The notes: generated by a model not told the origin, from the sequence alone. A stretch of DNA of 64,000 nt from Brucella haematophila (GCF_005938105.1 NZ_VCPE01000014.1:62001-126000), one strand, 5' to 3'; counted from the stretch's first letter, positions 47,024-56,811 are shown. Numbers and translations are program-made.

Positions 47024-48018
47024 CCGGCCTCCCACTTGTCCCAATGGGCGACAATATCATCGACCAGCGGTGAACCAACGAGATAGATGTTCTGCACCGT
47101 CTCGGCGAAACCGCCTGCCGTCTGACCCGGAGCCGGATCTAGGTGCTGCAAGGTGGTTTCATTCGGGTTGCCCTGATCGAAATTCACCGCGCCACGCAGG
47201 CTGGCAATACGATCCGTGCCGAACTGGCGCTTGATGACCAGCGTGATCGCTGCCGCTTCCATTTCAGTCACGAGATAATCATCGGCGCCGTAAAGATGCG
47301 CAATGTACTGCGCCTCTTTCGACAGGCCAGGGCCATGGAAGAACGTATCGCCGGTCATATGCGTGCCGGTCTTCAGGGATGGCTTGGCCTGTGCGGCCTT
47401 GTCGGGATACCGCATGCGATAGTTCTGGGCTTCCTGCGAATCGCGCAGCTCCACCTTCGAGCCAAGGTGCATGGCAGCCGCGACCAGATCGGGATTGAGC
47501 TTAAAGACGCGATAATCCTCATAGCCCTTGCGCGGCATGAAAACCGGCTCGCCGGGTTTGCCTTCTTCCGGGGCCCAGCGATGGCCGAGATCGTAATCGA
47601 CCAGCCAGGTCGCCCAGCTCACATCACCGATGGTGCCGCGTGATGGCGGCGTACCGGCCACGCCCGACAGAATGTAATAGCTCTTCGAGAAATCGAAGGC
47701 CGGATCGAGCAGAATGGCCTGCATACTGGCCGACGAATTGACCTTGCCCATGCCCAGCACCGAACCGCAGACACCGTCATCATTGCAATAGACCGGCTTC
47801 AGCGCGCCTTTCACTTCGATGGGCTTGGCGTCTTTCCAATAGCGCTCATACCACCATTGAAACTCGCCAGCGCGATCGCCGCTGTTCTGCCCGATCTCGA
47901 ACATGGCCGCGATGAAAACCTTGACCTTGATCGGTTCGGCAGCAGCAGCCTGTGCCGTAAACGAAGCGAGATAAGCCAGGCAGGAAAAAAGCCCGGCTGC
48001 GATCAGTCGATGCCGCAT
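47005..48018 (-). CDS. Periplasmic purine nucleoside permease (NUP) family protein
   Basis: 337 residues from ATG 48018 (MRHRLIAAGLFSCLAYL), which starts a clear signal peptide ending in AQAAAAEP and has AAAGG upstream; the frame extends 30 codons further without one. The body is soluble, with no other membrane segment. The segments SYYILSGVAGTPPSRGTIGD and VTEMEAAAITLVIKR resemble purine nucleoside phosphorylase motifs. The family name comes from a yeast uptake phenotype; the sequence suggests a secreted nucleoside-binding or nucleoside-cleaving protein. It is divergent from dnaB. Confidence 0.86.
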   Translation of the reverse strand: MRHRLIAAGLFSCLAYLASFTAQAAAAEPIKVKVFIAAMFEIGQNSGDRAGEFQWWYERYWKDAKPIEVKGALKPVYCNDDGVCGSVLGMGKVNSSASMQAILLDPAFDFSKSYYILSGVAGTPPSRGTIGDVSWATWLVDYDLGHRWAPEEGKPGEPVFMPRKGYEDYRVFKLNPDLVAAAMHLGSKVELRDSQEAQNYRMRYPDKAAQAKPSLKTGTHMTGDTFFHGPGLSKEAQYIAHLYGADDYLVTEMEAAAITLVIKRQFGTDRIASLRGAVNFDQGNPNETTLQHLDPAPGQTAGGFAETVQNIYLVGSPLVDDIVAHWDKWEAGVPKAD

Positions 48019-48281
48019 GAATGAACCTTTGCATGAAGAGCCTGTCGCCGGAATCACGCATGATCCGGGGCAGACGAATTTCGGAGATAAAGGCAGAGTA
48101 ATATCCACCGTTAATCACGGCAACGCCCGTCAAGAACATAGCGTCCATGCGCAGGCGCAAACTGTGAATCAGTGTGAATCATGGTATAGCTTATCCCTTC
48201 CAGCAGGAATCATCCGAAGCCGCGTTGCGTTTGGCATCACATGACGGTTAGCTGGCAGTATCAGGGACAGGATCAAGAATC

Positions 48282-49784
48282 ATGGCGGAAGCGGCGGTAC
48301 GCAAACTCGAGGATGTGCGCGATCAGAAAGACGCACTCTATCGGGAAGCACCACACAATATCGAAGCGGAACAGGCATTGCTGGGCGCAATCCTGATCAA
48401 CAACGACGCCTTTTACCGCATATCGGACTTTCTGAAGCCGACCCATTTCTTCGAACCGCTACACCGCCGTATCTATGAGATCACCACCGATCTCATCCGC
48501 GTCGGCAAGATGGCCAATCCGGTCACCATGAAGACCTTCCTGCCTGACGGCAAGGTGGGCGATCTTTCGATATTCCAATATGTCACGCGCCTTGCCACCG
48601 AGGCCGTGACCATCATCAATGCTGCGGATTATGGCCGCGCGATCTATGATCTGGCGACCCGCCGTGCGCTGATCGGGATCGGCGAGGACATGGTCAATGT
48701 CGCCTATGATGCGCCGGTCGACAACGCGCCACAGGAACAGATCGAGGACGCCGAGCGCCGCCTGTTCGAACTGGCCGAAACCGGCCGTTACGATGGCGGC
48801 TTCCTGCCGTTCAAGGATGCCGTGACCACCGCCGTGGACATGGCCAATGCCGCTTTCATGCGCGATGGCCACCTGTCCGGTGTTTCGACCGGCATTCATA
48901 CGCTGGACGGCAAGATGGGCGGCTTGCAGCCTTCCGACTTGATCATTCTCGCCGGACGTCCGGGCATGGGCAAGACCTCGCTCGCCACCAACATCGCCTT
49001 CAACATCGCCAATTCCTATGAGCCGGACCAGCAGGCCGATGGAACGGTGAAAGCCAAGAATGGCGGCGTCGTCGGCTTTTTCTCGCTCGAAATGTCGGCG
49101 GAACAGCTTGCAACCCGTATCATTTCCGAGCAGACGGAAGTGTCGTCCTCGAAAATCCGCCGTGGCGATATCACCGAGACCGATTTCGAAAAGCTGGTCG
49201 CCTGCTCGCAGGTGATGCAGAAAATCCCGCTTTATATCGACCAGACCGGTGGTATTTCCATCGCGCAGCTTGCCGCCCGCGCCCGTCGTCTCAAGCGCCA
49301 GCGCGGCCTTGATGTTCTGGTGATCGACTACGTTCAGCTGATGACCGGCTCGTCGAAGGCCTCGGCACAGAACCGCGTGCAGGAAATCACCGAAATCACC
49401 ACCGGCCTGAAGGCGCTCGGCAAGGAACTGAACGTTCCGATCATCGCGCTTTCCCAGCTCTCGCGTCAGGTGGAAAGCCGCGACGACAAGCGCCCGCAGC
49501 TCTCCGATCTTCGTGAATCAGGCTCGATCGAGCAGGACGCCGACGTGGTGCTGTTCGTGTTCCGCGAGGAATATTACGTCAAGAACCTTGAGCCGCGCGA
49601 CGAATTCGACCCGAAATACGAAGAATGGAAGCAGCATTTCGAAAAAGTGCGCGGCACTGCCGATGTCATCATCGCCAAGCAGCGTCACGGACCGACCGGA
49701 ACGGTCAAGCTCGCCTTCCAGTCCGAATTCACGCGATTTGCAGATCTGGCCGAGGGTTCCTATCTCCCGGAGCAGTATGAATAG
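48282..49784 (+). CDS. dnaB: Replicative DNA helicase DnaB
   Basis: 500 residues. N-terminal primase-interacting domain (PHNIEAEQALLGAILINNDAF), linker, and RecA-like motor with Walker A GRPGMGKTSLA near residue 227, Walker B VLVIDYVQLM, and the SQLSRQVE / DLRESGSIEQDAD segments. The hexamer unwinds DNA at the fork. No intein is present. radA follows 27 bases downstream. Confidence 0.98.
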   Translation: MAEAAVRKLEDVRDQKDALYREAPHNIEAEQALLGAILINNDAFYRISDFLKPTHFFEPLHRRIYEITTDLIRVGKMANPVTMKTFLPDGKVGDLSIFQYVTRLATEAVTIINAADYGRAIYDLATRRALIGIGEDMVNVAYDAPVDNAPQEQIEDAERRLFELAETGRYDGGFLPFKDAVTTAVDMANAAFMRDGHLSGVSTGIHTLDGKMGGLQPSDLIILAGRPGMGKTSLATNIAFNIANSYEPDQQADGTVKAKNGGVVGFFSLEMSAEQLATRIISEQTEVSSSKIRRGDITETDFEKLVACSQVMQKIPLYIDQTGGISIAQLAARARRLKRQRGLDVLVIDYVQLMTGSSKASAQNRVQEITEITTGLKALGKELNVPIIALSQLSRQVESRDDKRPQLSDLRESGSIEQDADVVLFVFREEYYVKNLEPRDEFDPKYEEWKQHFEKVRGTADVIIAKQRHGPTGTVKLAFQSEFTRFADLAEGSYLPEQYE

Positions 49785-49811
49785 TATTTCTTCGAAAAAG
49801 GCGCGTCTCTG

Positions 49812-51203
49812 ATGGCCAAGGCGCGCATTCAGTTCATCTGCCAGAATTGCGGCACAGTGCATACGCGCTGGGCGGGCAAGTGCGATTCCTGTGGCGAGTG
49901 GAACACGCTCGTCGAGGAAGGCACCAATAGCGGCATCGGTTCCGGTCCAGGCGCCATGTTGTCGAAGCGCAAGGGTCGCGCCGTGGCGCTGACCTCGCTT
50001 TCCGGCGATATAGAAGATGCCCCGCGCATCATTTCCGGCATCAGCGAACTCGACCGGGTAACCGGCGGCGGTTTCGTGCGTGGGTCTGCACTGCTGATCG
50101 GCGGCGATCCCGGCATCGGCAAATCCACGCTTCTGACGCAGGCCGCAGCAGCCCTTGCCAATCGCGGCCACCGCATCGTCTATGTTTCGGGCGAAGAAGC
50201 CGTCGCGCAGATCCGCCTGCGTGCGCAGCGTCTCGGCGTCGCCACGTCGCCGGTGGAACTTGCCGCCGAAACCAATGTCGAAGACATCATCGCCACCATC
50301 TCCGATGGCAAACGCCCTGATCTGGTGATTATCGATTCGATCCAGACCTTGTGGACCGATATGGCGGATTCGGCCCCCGGCACGGTTACGCAGGTGCGTT
50401 CCTCGGCGCAGGCGATGATCCGTTATGCCAAGCAGACAGGCGCTGCGGTGGTGCTGGTCGGCCATGTCACCAAGGACGGCCAGATTGCCGGCCCGCGCGT
50501 GGTCGAGCATATGGTCGATGGCGTTCTCTATTTCGAAGGCGAAGGCGGGCATCATTACCGCATCCTGCGCACGGTGAAGAACCGCTTCGGCCCCACCGAT
50601 GAAATCGGCGTTTTCGAAATGTCCGATGGCGGCTTGCGCGAAGTGTCCAATCCGTCCGAGCTTTTTCTCGGCGAACGCAACGAAAAAGCGCCCGGAGCTG
50701 CGGTTTTCGCCGGTATGGAAGGCACGCGCCCGGTTCTGGTGGAAATTCAGGCCCTTGTTGCCCCCTCCTCTCTCGGCACGCCGCGCCGTGCCGTCGTGGG
50801 CTGGGATGGCGGGCGTCTCGCCATGATCCTCGCCGTGCTGGAATCGCATTGCGGGGTGCGTTTCGGCCAGCATGACGTCTATCTGAATGTTGCGGGCGGC
50901 TATCGGATCAGCGAACCGGCGGCCGATATTGCCGTTGCATCGGCGCTTGTTTCCTCGATGGCCGGTATTGCCCTTCCGCCAGATTGTGTTTATTTCGGCG
51001 AAATCAGCCTTTCCGGTGCTGTTCGTGCGGTGACGCATGCAGTACAGAGATTGAAGGAAGCAGAGAAACTCGGCTTCCGGCAGGCGGAAGTGCCAAGCGG
51101 TAGCGGCGAACTCTGGAAAGATCGCAGCTTCCGTCTTATGGAAACAGCCGCCCTGCCCGACCTCGTTGCACGCATTGCCGCGGCGGGTGCCGGAAAGAAG
51201 TAG
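49812..51203 (+). CDS. radA: DNA repair protein RadA (Sms)
   Basis: 463 residues. Four-cysteine zinc finger (CQNCGTVHTRWAGKCDSCGEW, 21 residues spanning 10-30), RecA-like ATPase with GGDPGIGKSTLL near residue 97, the RadA-specific KNRFG (VKNRFGPTDE) and a C-terminal Lon-like domain. RadA drives branch migration during recombination. Placed between dnaB and cvpA; no alr gene intervenes, although rhizobial relatives often have one there. Confidence 0.97.
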   Translation: MAKARIQFICQNCGTVHTRWAGKCDSCGEWNTLVEEGTNSGIGSGPGAMLSKRKGRAVALTSLSGDIEDAPRIISGISELDRVTGGGFVRGSALLIGGDPGIGKSTLLTQAAAALANRGHRIVYVSGEEAVAQIRLRAQRLGVATSPVELAAETNVEDIIATISDGKRPDLVIIDSIQTLWTDMADSAPGTVTQVRSSAQAMIRYAKQTGAAVVLVGHVTKDGQIAGPRVVEHMVDGVLYFEGEGGHHYRILRTVKNRFGPTDEIGVFEMSDGGLREVSNPSELFLGERNEKAPGAAVFAGMEGTRPVLVEIQALVAPSSLGTPRRAVVGWDGGRLAMILAVLESHCGVRFGQHDVYLNVAGGYRISEPAADIAVASALVSSMAGIALPPDCVYFGEISLSGAVRAVTHAVQRLKEAEKLGFRQAEVPSGSGELWKDRSFRLMETAALPDLVARIAAAGAGKK

Positions 51204-51316
51204 AAATCGGGAATGTGAAGCTGGAAGATTCTGTCAACCTTCCAGTGGTAAGCTTCCGCGTCTTTGACTGCCCTGCGCACCGGAACGCTTGCGCGAAAAA
51301 CTAAGGACAGGCCAGA

Positions 51317-51892
51317 ATGCCCATAACCATGCTTGATGGAATTCTACTCGGGATAACGCTGGTATCAGCGGTTCTGGCGATGGTGCGCGGTTTTTCCCGC
51401 GAAGTACTGTCGCTCGTATCCTGGGCTGCGGCAGCAGCTGCCGCTTTCCTATTCTATAAGCCGGTGCTGCCCTACATAAAGCCCTATATCAACAACGAAA
51501 CCCTTGCGATGATCGCCGCCATGGCTGCGGTTTTCCTCGTGGTGCTGATCATCGTTTCGCTGATCACCATGAAGATCGCGGATTTCATCATCGACAGCCG
51601 CATCGGCGCGCTCGATCGCACGCTGGGCTTCCTGTTCGGCGCGGCACGCGGTGTTCTGCTGATGGTCGTCGCCATGCTGTTCTTCAACTGGGCGGTGCCG
51701 GATAACCAGCCTGCCTGGATCACCAATGCGAAATCGAAGCCGATGCTCGATTCCTTCGGCGAACAGCTGCGCAATCTTCTGCCTGCCGACCCGGAATCGA
51801 TGGTCGACAAGTTCAAGCCGCAGCGCAATGCACCAGCCACTGGCGAACAGGAAGAAGCGCCTGTTCCGGATGACGCGCCAGCGCAGCAATAA
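51317..51892 (+). CDS. cvpA: CvpA family membrane protein
   Basis: 191 residues, four membrane helices (for example GILLGITLVSAVLAMVRGFS and GFLFGAARGVLLMVVAMLFF) and a Pro/Glu/Ala-rich tail. CvpA was named for colicin V production and generally sits before purF, as here; its function is undefined but is linked to envelope stress and septation. The RSREVLSLVSW-like segment FSREVLSLVSW is the family mark. Confidence 0.95.
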   Translation: MPITMLDGILLGITLVSAVLAMVRGFSREVLSLVSWAAAAAAAFLFYKPVLPYIKPYINNETLAMIAAMAAVFLVVLIIVSLITMKIADFIIDSRIGALDRTLGFLFGAARGVLLMVVAMLFFNWAVPDNQPAWITNAKSKPMLDSFGEQLRNLLPADPESMVDKFKPQRNAPATGEQEEAPVPDDAPAQQ

Positions 51893-51914
51893 TCAGCACC
51901 TGATTTAAAAAATT

Positions 51915-51946
51915 GAAACCGGCTCGTGCCGGTTTCATCTGTTTTT
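51915..51946 (+). terminator. Terminator between cvpA and purF
   Basis: A 9-bp perfect stem GAAACCGGC / GCCGGTTTC with loop TCGT, followed by ATCTGTTTTT. Confidence 0.88.
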
Positions 51947-52069
51947 GGCCCCAATAAAGGCCTATATGATCGGCTTAACTGACGCGGGTTCAAGGGATCG
52001 CTTTCAAAACAGCGTCCTTTCATGTAAATGTTGTTTTTAACAACCCGCAATCGAAAGGTCTTGCGGACA

Positions 52070-53560
52070 ATGTTCCAACAATCGCATGATGAGACTTCCT
52101 TTATGCTGGATGACGACACCCTGCATGAAGAGTGTGGTGTATTCGGCATTTTGGGTCATGAGGACGCCGCAGCGCTGACAGCGCTGGGTCTGCACGCCCT
52201 TCAGCATCGCGGGCAGGAAGCCGCCGGTATCGTCTCGTACCACAATCGCCGCTTCCATTCCGAACGCCATATGGGCCTCGTCGGGGACCATTTCACCGAC
52301 GCCGCCACGCTGAACCGCCTGCCCGGCGACCGCGCCATCGGCCATGTGCGCTATTCCACGACCGGCGAAACGATCCTGCGCAATGTGCAGCCGCTTTTCG
52401 CAGAACTGGAAGTCGGCGGCATTGCGATTGCCCATAACGGCAATTTCACCAACGGCATCTCGCTGCGCAAACAGCTCATCGCCTCAGGCGCGATCTTCCA
52501 GGCGACTTCCGACACGGAAGTCGTTTTGCATATGATCGCCCGTTCGCGTTTTGCCTCGTCTTCCGACCGTTTCGTGGATGCGATCCGTCAGGTCGAAGGC
52601 GGCTACGCCATGCTGGCACTGACCCGCACCAAGCTGATCGCCGCGCGCGATAGCATCGGCATTCGTCCGCTCGTCATGGGCGAACTGGATGGCAAGCCGA
52701 TCTTCTGCTCGGAAACCTGCGCCCTCGACATCATCGGCGCGAAATACATTCGCGACGTTGAAAATGGCGAAGTGATCGTCTGCGAAATCCAGCAGGACGG
52801 CTCGATCACCACCCAGTCCATCAAGGCGGAAAACCCGCAGCCGGAACGTCTGTGCCTGTTCGAATATGTCTATTTCGCCCGCCCGGATTCTGTCGTCGGC
52901 GGACGCAGCGTCTATGTCGCGCGCAAGAATATGGGTATCGAACTGGCTGGTGAGGCCGGTGTCGAAGCCGATGTCATTGTGCCGGTGCCCGATGGCGGCA
53001 CGCCTGCGGCGCTCGGCTTTGCGCAGGCAAGCGGCATTCCTTTCGAATATGGCATCATCCGCAACCATTATGTCGGGCGCACCTTCATCGAGCCGACCCA
53101 GCAGATTCGCGCCTTGGGCGTGAAGCTGAAGCATTCGGCCAATCGTGCCATGATCGAAGGCAAACGTGTTGTGCTGGTGGATGATTCCATCGTGCGCGGC
53201 ACCACCTCGGTCAAGATCGTGCAGATGATGCGCGATGCGGGCGCGAAGGAAGTGCATATACGGGTGGCAAGCCCGATGATCTATCATCCGGATTTCTACG
53301 GCATCGACACGCCGCACGCCGACAAGCTTCTCGCCAACCAGCATGAAGATCTGGAATCCATGTGCCGTTACATCGGCGCGGATTCGCTGGCCTTCCTGTC
53401 TATCGACGGTCTCTACAAGGCTGTCGGCGGCAAGCCGCGTGATCCGAACGCGCCTGCCTTCACGGATCACTATTTCACGGGTGATTACCCGACCCGCCTT
53501 CTCGATCAGGAAGGCGAAAGCAACATCCACACGCTGTCGCTGCTGGCCAGCAACGGCTAA
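52070..53560 (+). CDS. purF: Amidophosphoribosyltransferase
   Basis: About 496 residues from ATG 52070; starts at 52028 or 52103 are also in frame. It makes phosphoribosylamine, the first purine step. The catalytic N-terminal cysteine is exposed by cleavage before CGVFGILGHED; family segments LQHRGQEAAGIVS, HNGNFTNG, and the PRPP loop VVLVDDSIVRGTTS are present. The four cysteines for an [4Fe-4S] cluster-like site are not obvious by eye. The cvpA-purF order is conserved. Confidence 0.96.
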   Translation: MFQQSHDETSFMLDDDTLHEECGVFGILGHEDAAALTALGLHALQHRGQEAAGIVSYHNRRFHSERHMGLVGDHFTDAATLNRLPGDRAIGHVRYSTTGETILRNVQPLFAELEVGGIAIAHNGNFTNGISLRKQLIASGAIFQATSDTEVVLHMIARSRFASSSDRFVDAIRQVEGGYAMLALTRTKLIAARDSIGIRPLVMGELDGKPIFCSETCALDIIGAKYIRDVENGEVIVCEIQQDGSITTQSIKAENPQPERLCLFEYVYFARPDSVVGGRSVYVARKNMGIELAGEAGVEADVIVPVPDGGTPAALGFAQASGIPFEYGIIRNHYVGRTFIEPTQQIRALGVKLKHSANRAMIEGKRVVLVDDSIVRGTTSVKIVQMMRDAGAKEVHIRVASPMIYHPDFYGIDTPHADKLLANQHEDLESMCRYIGADSLAFLSIDGLYKAVGGKPRDPNAPAFTDHYFTGDYPTRLLDQEGESNIHTLSLLASNG

Positions 53561-53629
53561 CGCACATTCGCGAACTGGGCGGCCTGCGGGCCGCTCCAAT
53601 CCTTCACATAAAAAGTCATTGGGGACGGA

Positions 53630-54370
53630 ATGACAATCGACCTTACGGGCCGGCTGGCCTTGGTAACGGGCGCATCGCGCGGCATCGGGTATTTTCTTTC
53701 ACTGGAACTGGCAAAACGCGGCGCGCATGTGATCGCTGTGGCGCGTACTGTCGGCGGTCTTGAAGAGCTGGACGACGATATTCGCAAGCTCGGCGGCAAC
53801 GCGACATTGGTGCCGCTCGACATCACCGATATGGAAGCCATCGACCGCCTTGGCGGCTCGATCCACGAGCGCTGGGGTAAGCTTGATATCATGGTCGCCA
53901 ATGCGGGCGTGCTGGGCACCATCTCGCCGATCGGCCATGTAGAAGCAAAGACCTTCGAAAAGGTCATGAATGTCAACGTGACAAGCGTTTGGCGTCTGAT
54001 CCGCTCGACAGACCCGCTGCTGCGCCTTTCCGATGCCGGACGCGCCATTCTGCTCTCGTCCGGCGTTGCGCATAGCTGCCGCGCCTTCTGGGGGCCTTAC
54101 GCCGCCTCCAAGGCGGCAGTCGAGGTCATGGCCCGCAGCTGGGCTGAAGAAACCAAGCAGATGGCCCTGAATATCAACTCGGTCAATCCCGGCGCAACCC
54201 GCACCGCCATGCGCGCGCAGGCCATGCCCGGCGAAGACCCGGACACCCTGCCGACACCGCAGGAAGTGGCCGAAAAGATCGTCAAGCTTGCCGATCCGGC
54301 GCTCGACGTCACGGGCAAGCTGTTTGACGTGCGTCAGGACCGTTTCCTCGACTATCATATGCCGGATTGA
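53630..54370 (+). CDS. Short-chain dehydrogenase/reductase
   Basis: 246 residues of the classical SDR family. TGASRGIGYFLSLELAKRG (cofactor loop), ANAG near residue 90, the catalytic Ser in LLSSGVAHSC and YAASK as YxxxK near residue 160. The C-terminal DRFLDYHMPD is not typical of FabG, so a different substrate is likely. A terminator follows. Confidence 0.9.
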   Translation: MTIDLTGRLALVTGASRGIGYFLSLELAKRGAHVIAVARTVGGLEELDDDIRKLGGNATLVPLDITDMEAIDRLGGSIHERWGKLDIMVANAGVLGTISPIGHVEAKTFEKVMNVNVTSVWRLIRSTDPLLRLSDAGRAILLSSGVAHSCRAFWGPYAASKAAVEVMARSWAEETKQMALNINSVNPGATRTAMRAQAMPGEDPDTLPTPQEVAEKIVKLADPALDVTGKLFDVRQDRFLDYHMPD

Positions 54371-54449
54371 AAATCTGATCCAGAATAGTTATGTTTGGAT
54401 TGGCGGCTGAAGCTGTAACTCCAGCCGCCGTGTACTTAGAAGATATTTA

Positions 54450-54488
54450 CCCGCACATATGCTTGCCAGCCTGTGCGGGTTTTCTTTA
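54450..54488 (+). terminator. Intrinsic terminator after the SDR gene
   Basis: CCCGCACA pairs with TGTGCGGG across a 14-base loop, followed by TTTTCTTT. It starts the 311-bp gap 54371-54681. Confidence 0.85.
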
Positions 54489-54489
54489 T

Positions 54490-54660
54490 CCTAAGCGTGA
54501 ACCTGATGGGTATTAGCCACATAGTTCACCTCCAAAAGGAGAGCAAAGCCCTTGCCTGGGTCGGGGTGGCTCATCCTCCCCGACGCGCCCGCTGGCTTGG
54601 CGCTTGCTGCTTTTGCCCCCATCCCGAATTGATGAACCAATTTTCAGTTGGTGAATAGCT
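54490..54660 (+). ncRNA. Structured intergenic stretch, possible small RNA
   Basis: Between the SDR terminator and the ATPase gene lie several short perfect hairpins: GTGAAC/GTTCAC (54497-54529), GTCGGGG/CCCCGAC (54560-54584) and ACCAA/TTGGT (54636-54652), the last followed after a gap by TTTTTT near 54660. No coding frame fits. It could be a small RNA or a leader of the ATPase gene; this is inferred from structure alone. Confidence 0.3.
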
Positions 54661-54681
54661 TTTTTACTTGAGGATTACCAA

Positions 54682-55239
54682 ATGACTGACGCCACCACGC
54701 GCTTCATCGTCATCAGCGGTGGCCCCGGATCGGGCAAAAGCACGCTGATCGATGCGCTCGAACAACGAGGTTTTGCGCGTACCATGGAAGCCGGGCGCGC
54801 CATCATTCAGGATCAGGTTGCCATAGGCGGCACGGCCTTACCCTGGGACGACCGCGCGCTGTTTGCCGAACTGATGTTGTCGTGGGAAATGCGGTCACAT
54901 CGCTCGGCACAGCGCCACTCTGGGCCGGTCTTCTTTGATCGCGGTGTGCCGGATGTGATCGGCTATCTTTCGCTCTGCGGCTTGCCCGTGCCTTCGCATA
55001 TGGAAGCGGCTGCGCAGCAGATTCGTTATAACAAAACGGTGTTTCTCGCCCCGCCATGGCCGGAGATTTTCGGGCAGGATGCCGAGCGCAAGCAGGATTT
55101 CGAAGAGGCCGTGCGAACATTCACAGCGATGGAAACAACCTATCGCCGGTTCGGATATGAAATCGCGCTCCTGCCGAAAGTTTCGGTCGAGGAGCGCGTT
55201 GAGTTCATTCTGACAAAAATGCCGTCAGTTGTCTTCTGA
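54682..55239 (+). CDS. AAA_28-type ATP-binding protein
   Basis: 185 residues. Walker A GGPGSGKSTLIDAL at residues ~14-27, a Walker-B-like VFFDRGVPDVIGYL near residue 90 and a NMP-kinase-like fold. Members of this group are proposed ATPases or kinases for small substrates, with no firm function. The 3' end overlaps the 3' end of the convergent pssA by 15 bases. Confidence 0.82.
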   Translation: MTDATTRFIVISGGPGSGKSTLIDALEQRGFARTMEAGRAIIQDQVAIGGTALPWDDRALFAELMLSWEMRSHRSAQRHSGPVFFDRGVPDVIGYLSLCGLPVPSHMEAAAQQIRYNKTVFLAPPWPEIFGQDAERKQDFEEAVRTFTAMETTYRRFGYEIALLPKVSVEERVEFILTKMPSVVF

Positions 55240-56088
55240 CGCAGACGGCTTTTCTTCTTCGCTATCGGTCGTCGGTTCTTCCGCGGCTTTACGATCCGCA
55301 GCCTCGCGGCGGTTCCATGCGGCAAGACTGAACGGCAGGAAAGCCAGATAGGCCAGAGCCGTCAGGCTCAGCGTCTGCCATGTGAAGCTCATCAGGAACG
55401 CCACATAGACGACCACGCAAAGGATCAGCGGCATGACGATATCGCGGCGCACAAGACTGCCCGCCGATTTGCCGTTATAGACCGGCAGGCGGCTGACCAG
55501 CAGGAACGCGATGGCCACGGTATAAATGGCAACGCCGAAGGCCAGCCCGCGCGAAGGCGTCAGGCCGAGGAAACCGAGATAAACCGGCAACAGCACCAGC
55601 ATGGCGCCAGCGGGCGCAGGCACGCCGATGAAATAGTTGCTCTGCCAGGCAGGCCGGTTCGGGTCTTCCAGCATCACATTGAAACGCGCCAGACGAAGGC
55701 AACAGGCAATCGCATAGAGAAGACCGGCAATCCAGCCGAAGGAACGCGCCTGATCCAGCATGAATGCATAAAGCACCAATGCGGGTGCAACGCCGAAATT
55801 GACGATGTCGGCAAGTGAATCCATCTGCTCGCCGAATTTCGACGAGCCTTTCATCATGCGCGCGACACGACCGTCGATACCGTCGAGGAATGCTGCGACG
55901 AGCACCATGGCGACGGCCAGCTCAAACCGGTTTTCGAAGGCAAGACGAATGCCGGTCAGACCGGCACAGATGGCCAGAACCGTGATGAGGTTCGGAACAA
56001 CGATCCGCAGCGGTATCTGCGACAGCTTTGGGCCGCGGGATGAATCCACGCGGCCATTGGGCTCAAAAGGCGGAAAGGGTGTTCCCAT
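55225..56088 (-). CDS. pssA: Phosphatidylserine synthase
   Basis: 287 residues. The CDP-alcohol phosphotransferase motif D-G-x2-A-R-x8-G-x3-D-x3-D is visible in DGIDGRVARMMKGSSKFGEQ and the following MDSLAD (near residue 88). About eight membrane helices follow; the C-terminal tail is charged (EEPTTDSEEEKPSASEDN). It joins CDP-diacylglycerol with serine at the inner membrane. It starts four bases after psd. Confidence 0.94.
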   Translation of the reverse strand: MGTPFPPFEPNGRVDSSRGPKLSQIPLRIVVPNLITVLAICAGLTGIRLAFENRFELAVAMVLVAAFLDGIDGRVARMMKGSSKFGEQMDSLADIVNFGVAPALVLYAFMLDQARSFGWIAGLLYAIACCLRLARFNVMLEDPNRPAWQSNYFIGVPAPAGAMLVLLPVYLGFLGLTPSRGLAFGVAIYTVAIAFLLVSRLPVYNGKSAGSLVRRDIVMPLILCVVVYVAFLMSFTWQTLSLTALAYLAFLPFSLAAWNRREAADRKAAEEPTTDSEEEKPSASEDN

Positions 56089-56091
56089 GTT

Positions 56092-56790
56092 CTATGCAAT
56101 CCGGACAACGGGTTCGCTGCGGTTGCTGCCGTAATCGGCAAGCACCGTTTCACCGGCAACAGCCGTCTGACCCACGGCAACGCGAACCGTCGCATCGGCA
56201 GGCAGATAAACGTCAACGCGGGAACCGAAGCGGATAAGGCCGAAACGCTCGCCAACCGACAGATCGTCATCCTGGCTCGACCAGCACACGATGCGGCGCG
56301 CTACCAGACCGGCGATCTGCACCACGCCGACTTTGCCATGCGGGCTTTCGATCAGAACACTGTTGCGTTCATTTTCGGTGCTCGCCTTGTCCAGTTCCGC
56401 ATTGAGGAACTTGCCCGGACGATGCTGGACCTTGACGATCTGACCACGAACCGGCGAGCGGTTGATGTGCACGGAAAAGACATTCATGAACACGGAAACG
56501 CGCATCAGCGGCTCAAAGCCCAGATCAAGCTCCGCAGGCGGAATGGCCGGACCGACGAAAGAAACCTTGCCGTCAGCCGGGCTGATGACGAGATCGTCGT
56601 CCATCGGCGTCACGCGTTCGGGATCGCGGTAGAAATAGATGCACCAGACTGTGAGCACCATGCCGATCCAGAACAGCGGGTTCCACAACCAGCCAAGGAT
56701 CAGCGAAACCACGAAGAAGCCCGCTATGAACGGATAGCCTTCCCGGTGAATCGGCACGAAAGTGTTGCGGATAGTGTCAGTCAGGCTCAT
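56092..56790 (-). CDS. psd: Phosphatidylserine decarboxylase, short (type III/A) form
   Basis: 232 residues from ATG 56790 ([11 protein letters not shown]), with AGGA upstream; the frame extends 14 codons further without support. The self-cleavage Gly-Ser that yields the pyruvoyl group is in [11 protein letters not shown] near residue 190; VNRSP-like HINRSPVRG is also present. It makes phosphatidylethanolamine from phosphatidylserine. pssA follows in the same operon. Confidence 0.95.
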   Translation of the reverse strand: MSLTDTIRNTFVPIHREGYPFIAGFFVVSLILGWLWNPLFWIGMVLTVWCIYFYRDPERVTPMDDDLVISPADGKVSFVGPAIPPAELDLGFEPLMRVSVFMNVFSVHINRSPVRGQIVKVQHRPGKFLNAELDKASTENERNSVLIESPHGKVGVVQIAGLVARRIVCWSSQDDDLSVGERFGLIRFGSRVDVYLPADATVRVAVGQTAVAGETVLADYGSNRSEPVVRIA

Positions 56791-56811
56791 CGCTTGTTCC
56801 TCGTATTTAGA

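Noticed and set aside
49518-51038. 506-codon open frame on the minus strand across dnaB/radA
   Set aside because: Antisense to both genes; composition is that of a shadow frame.
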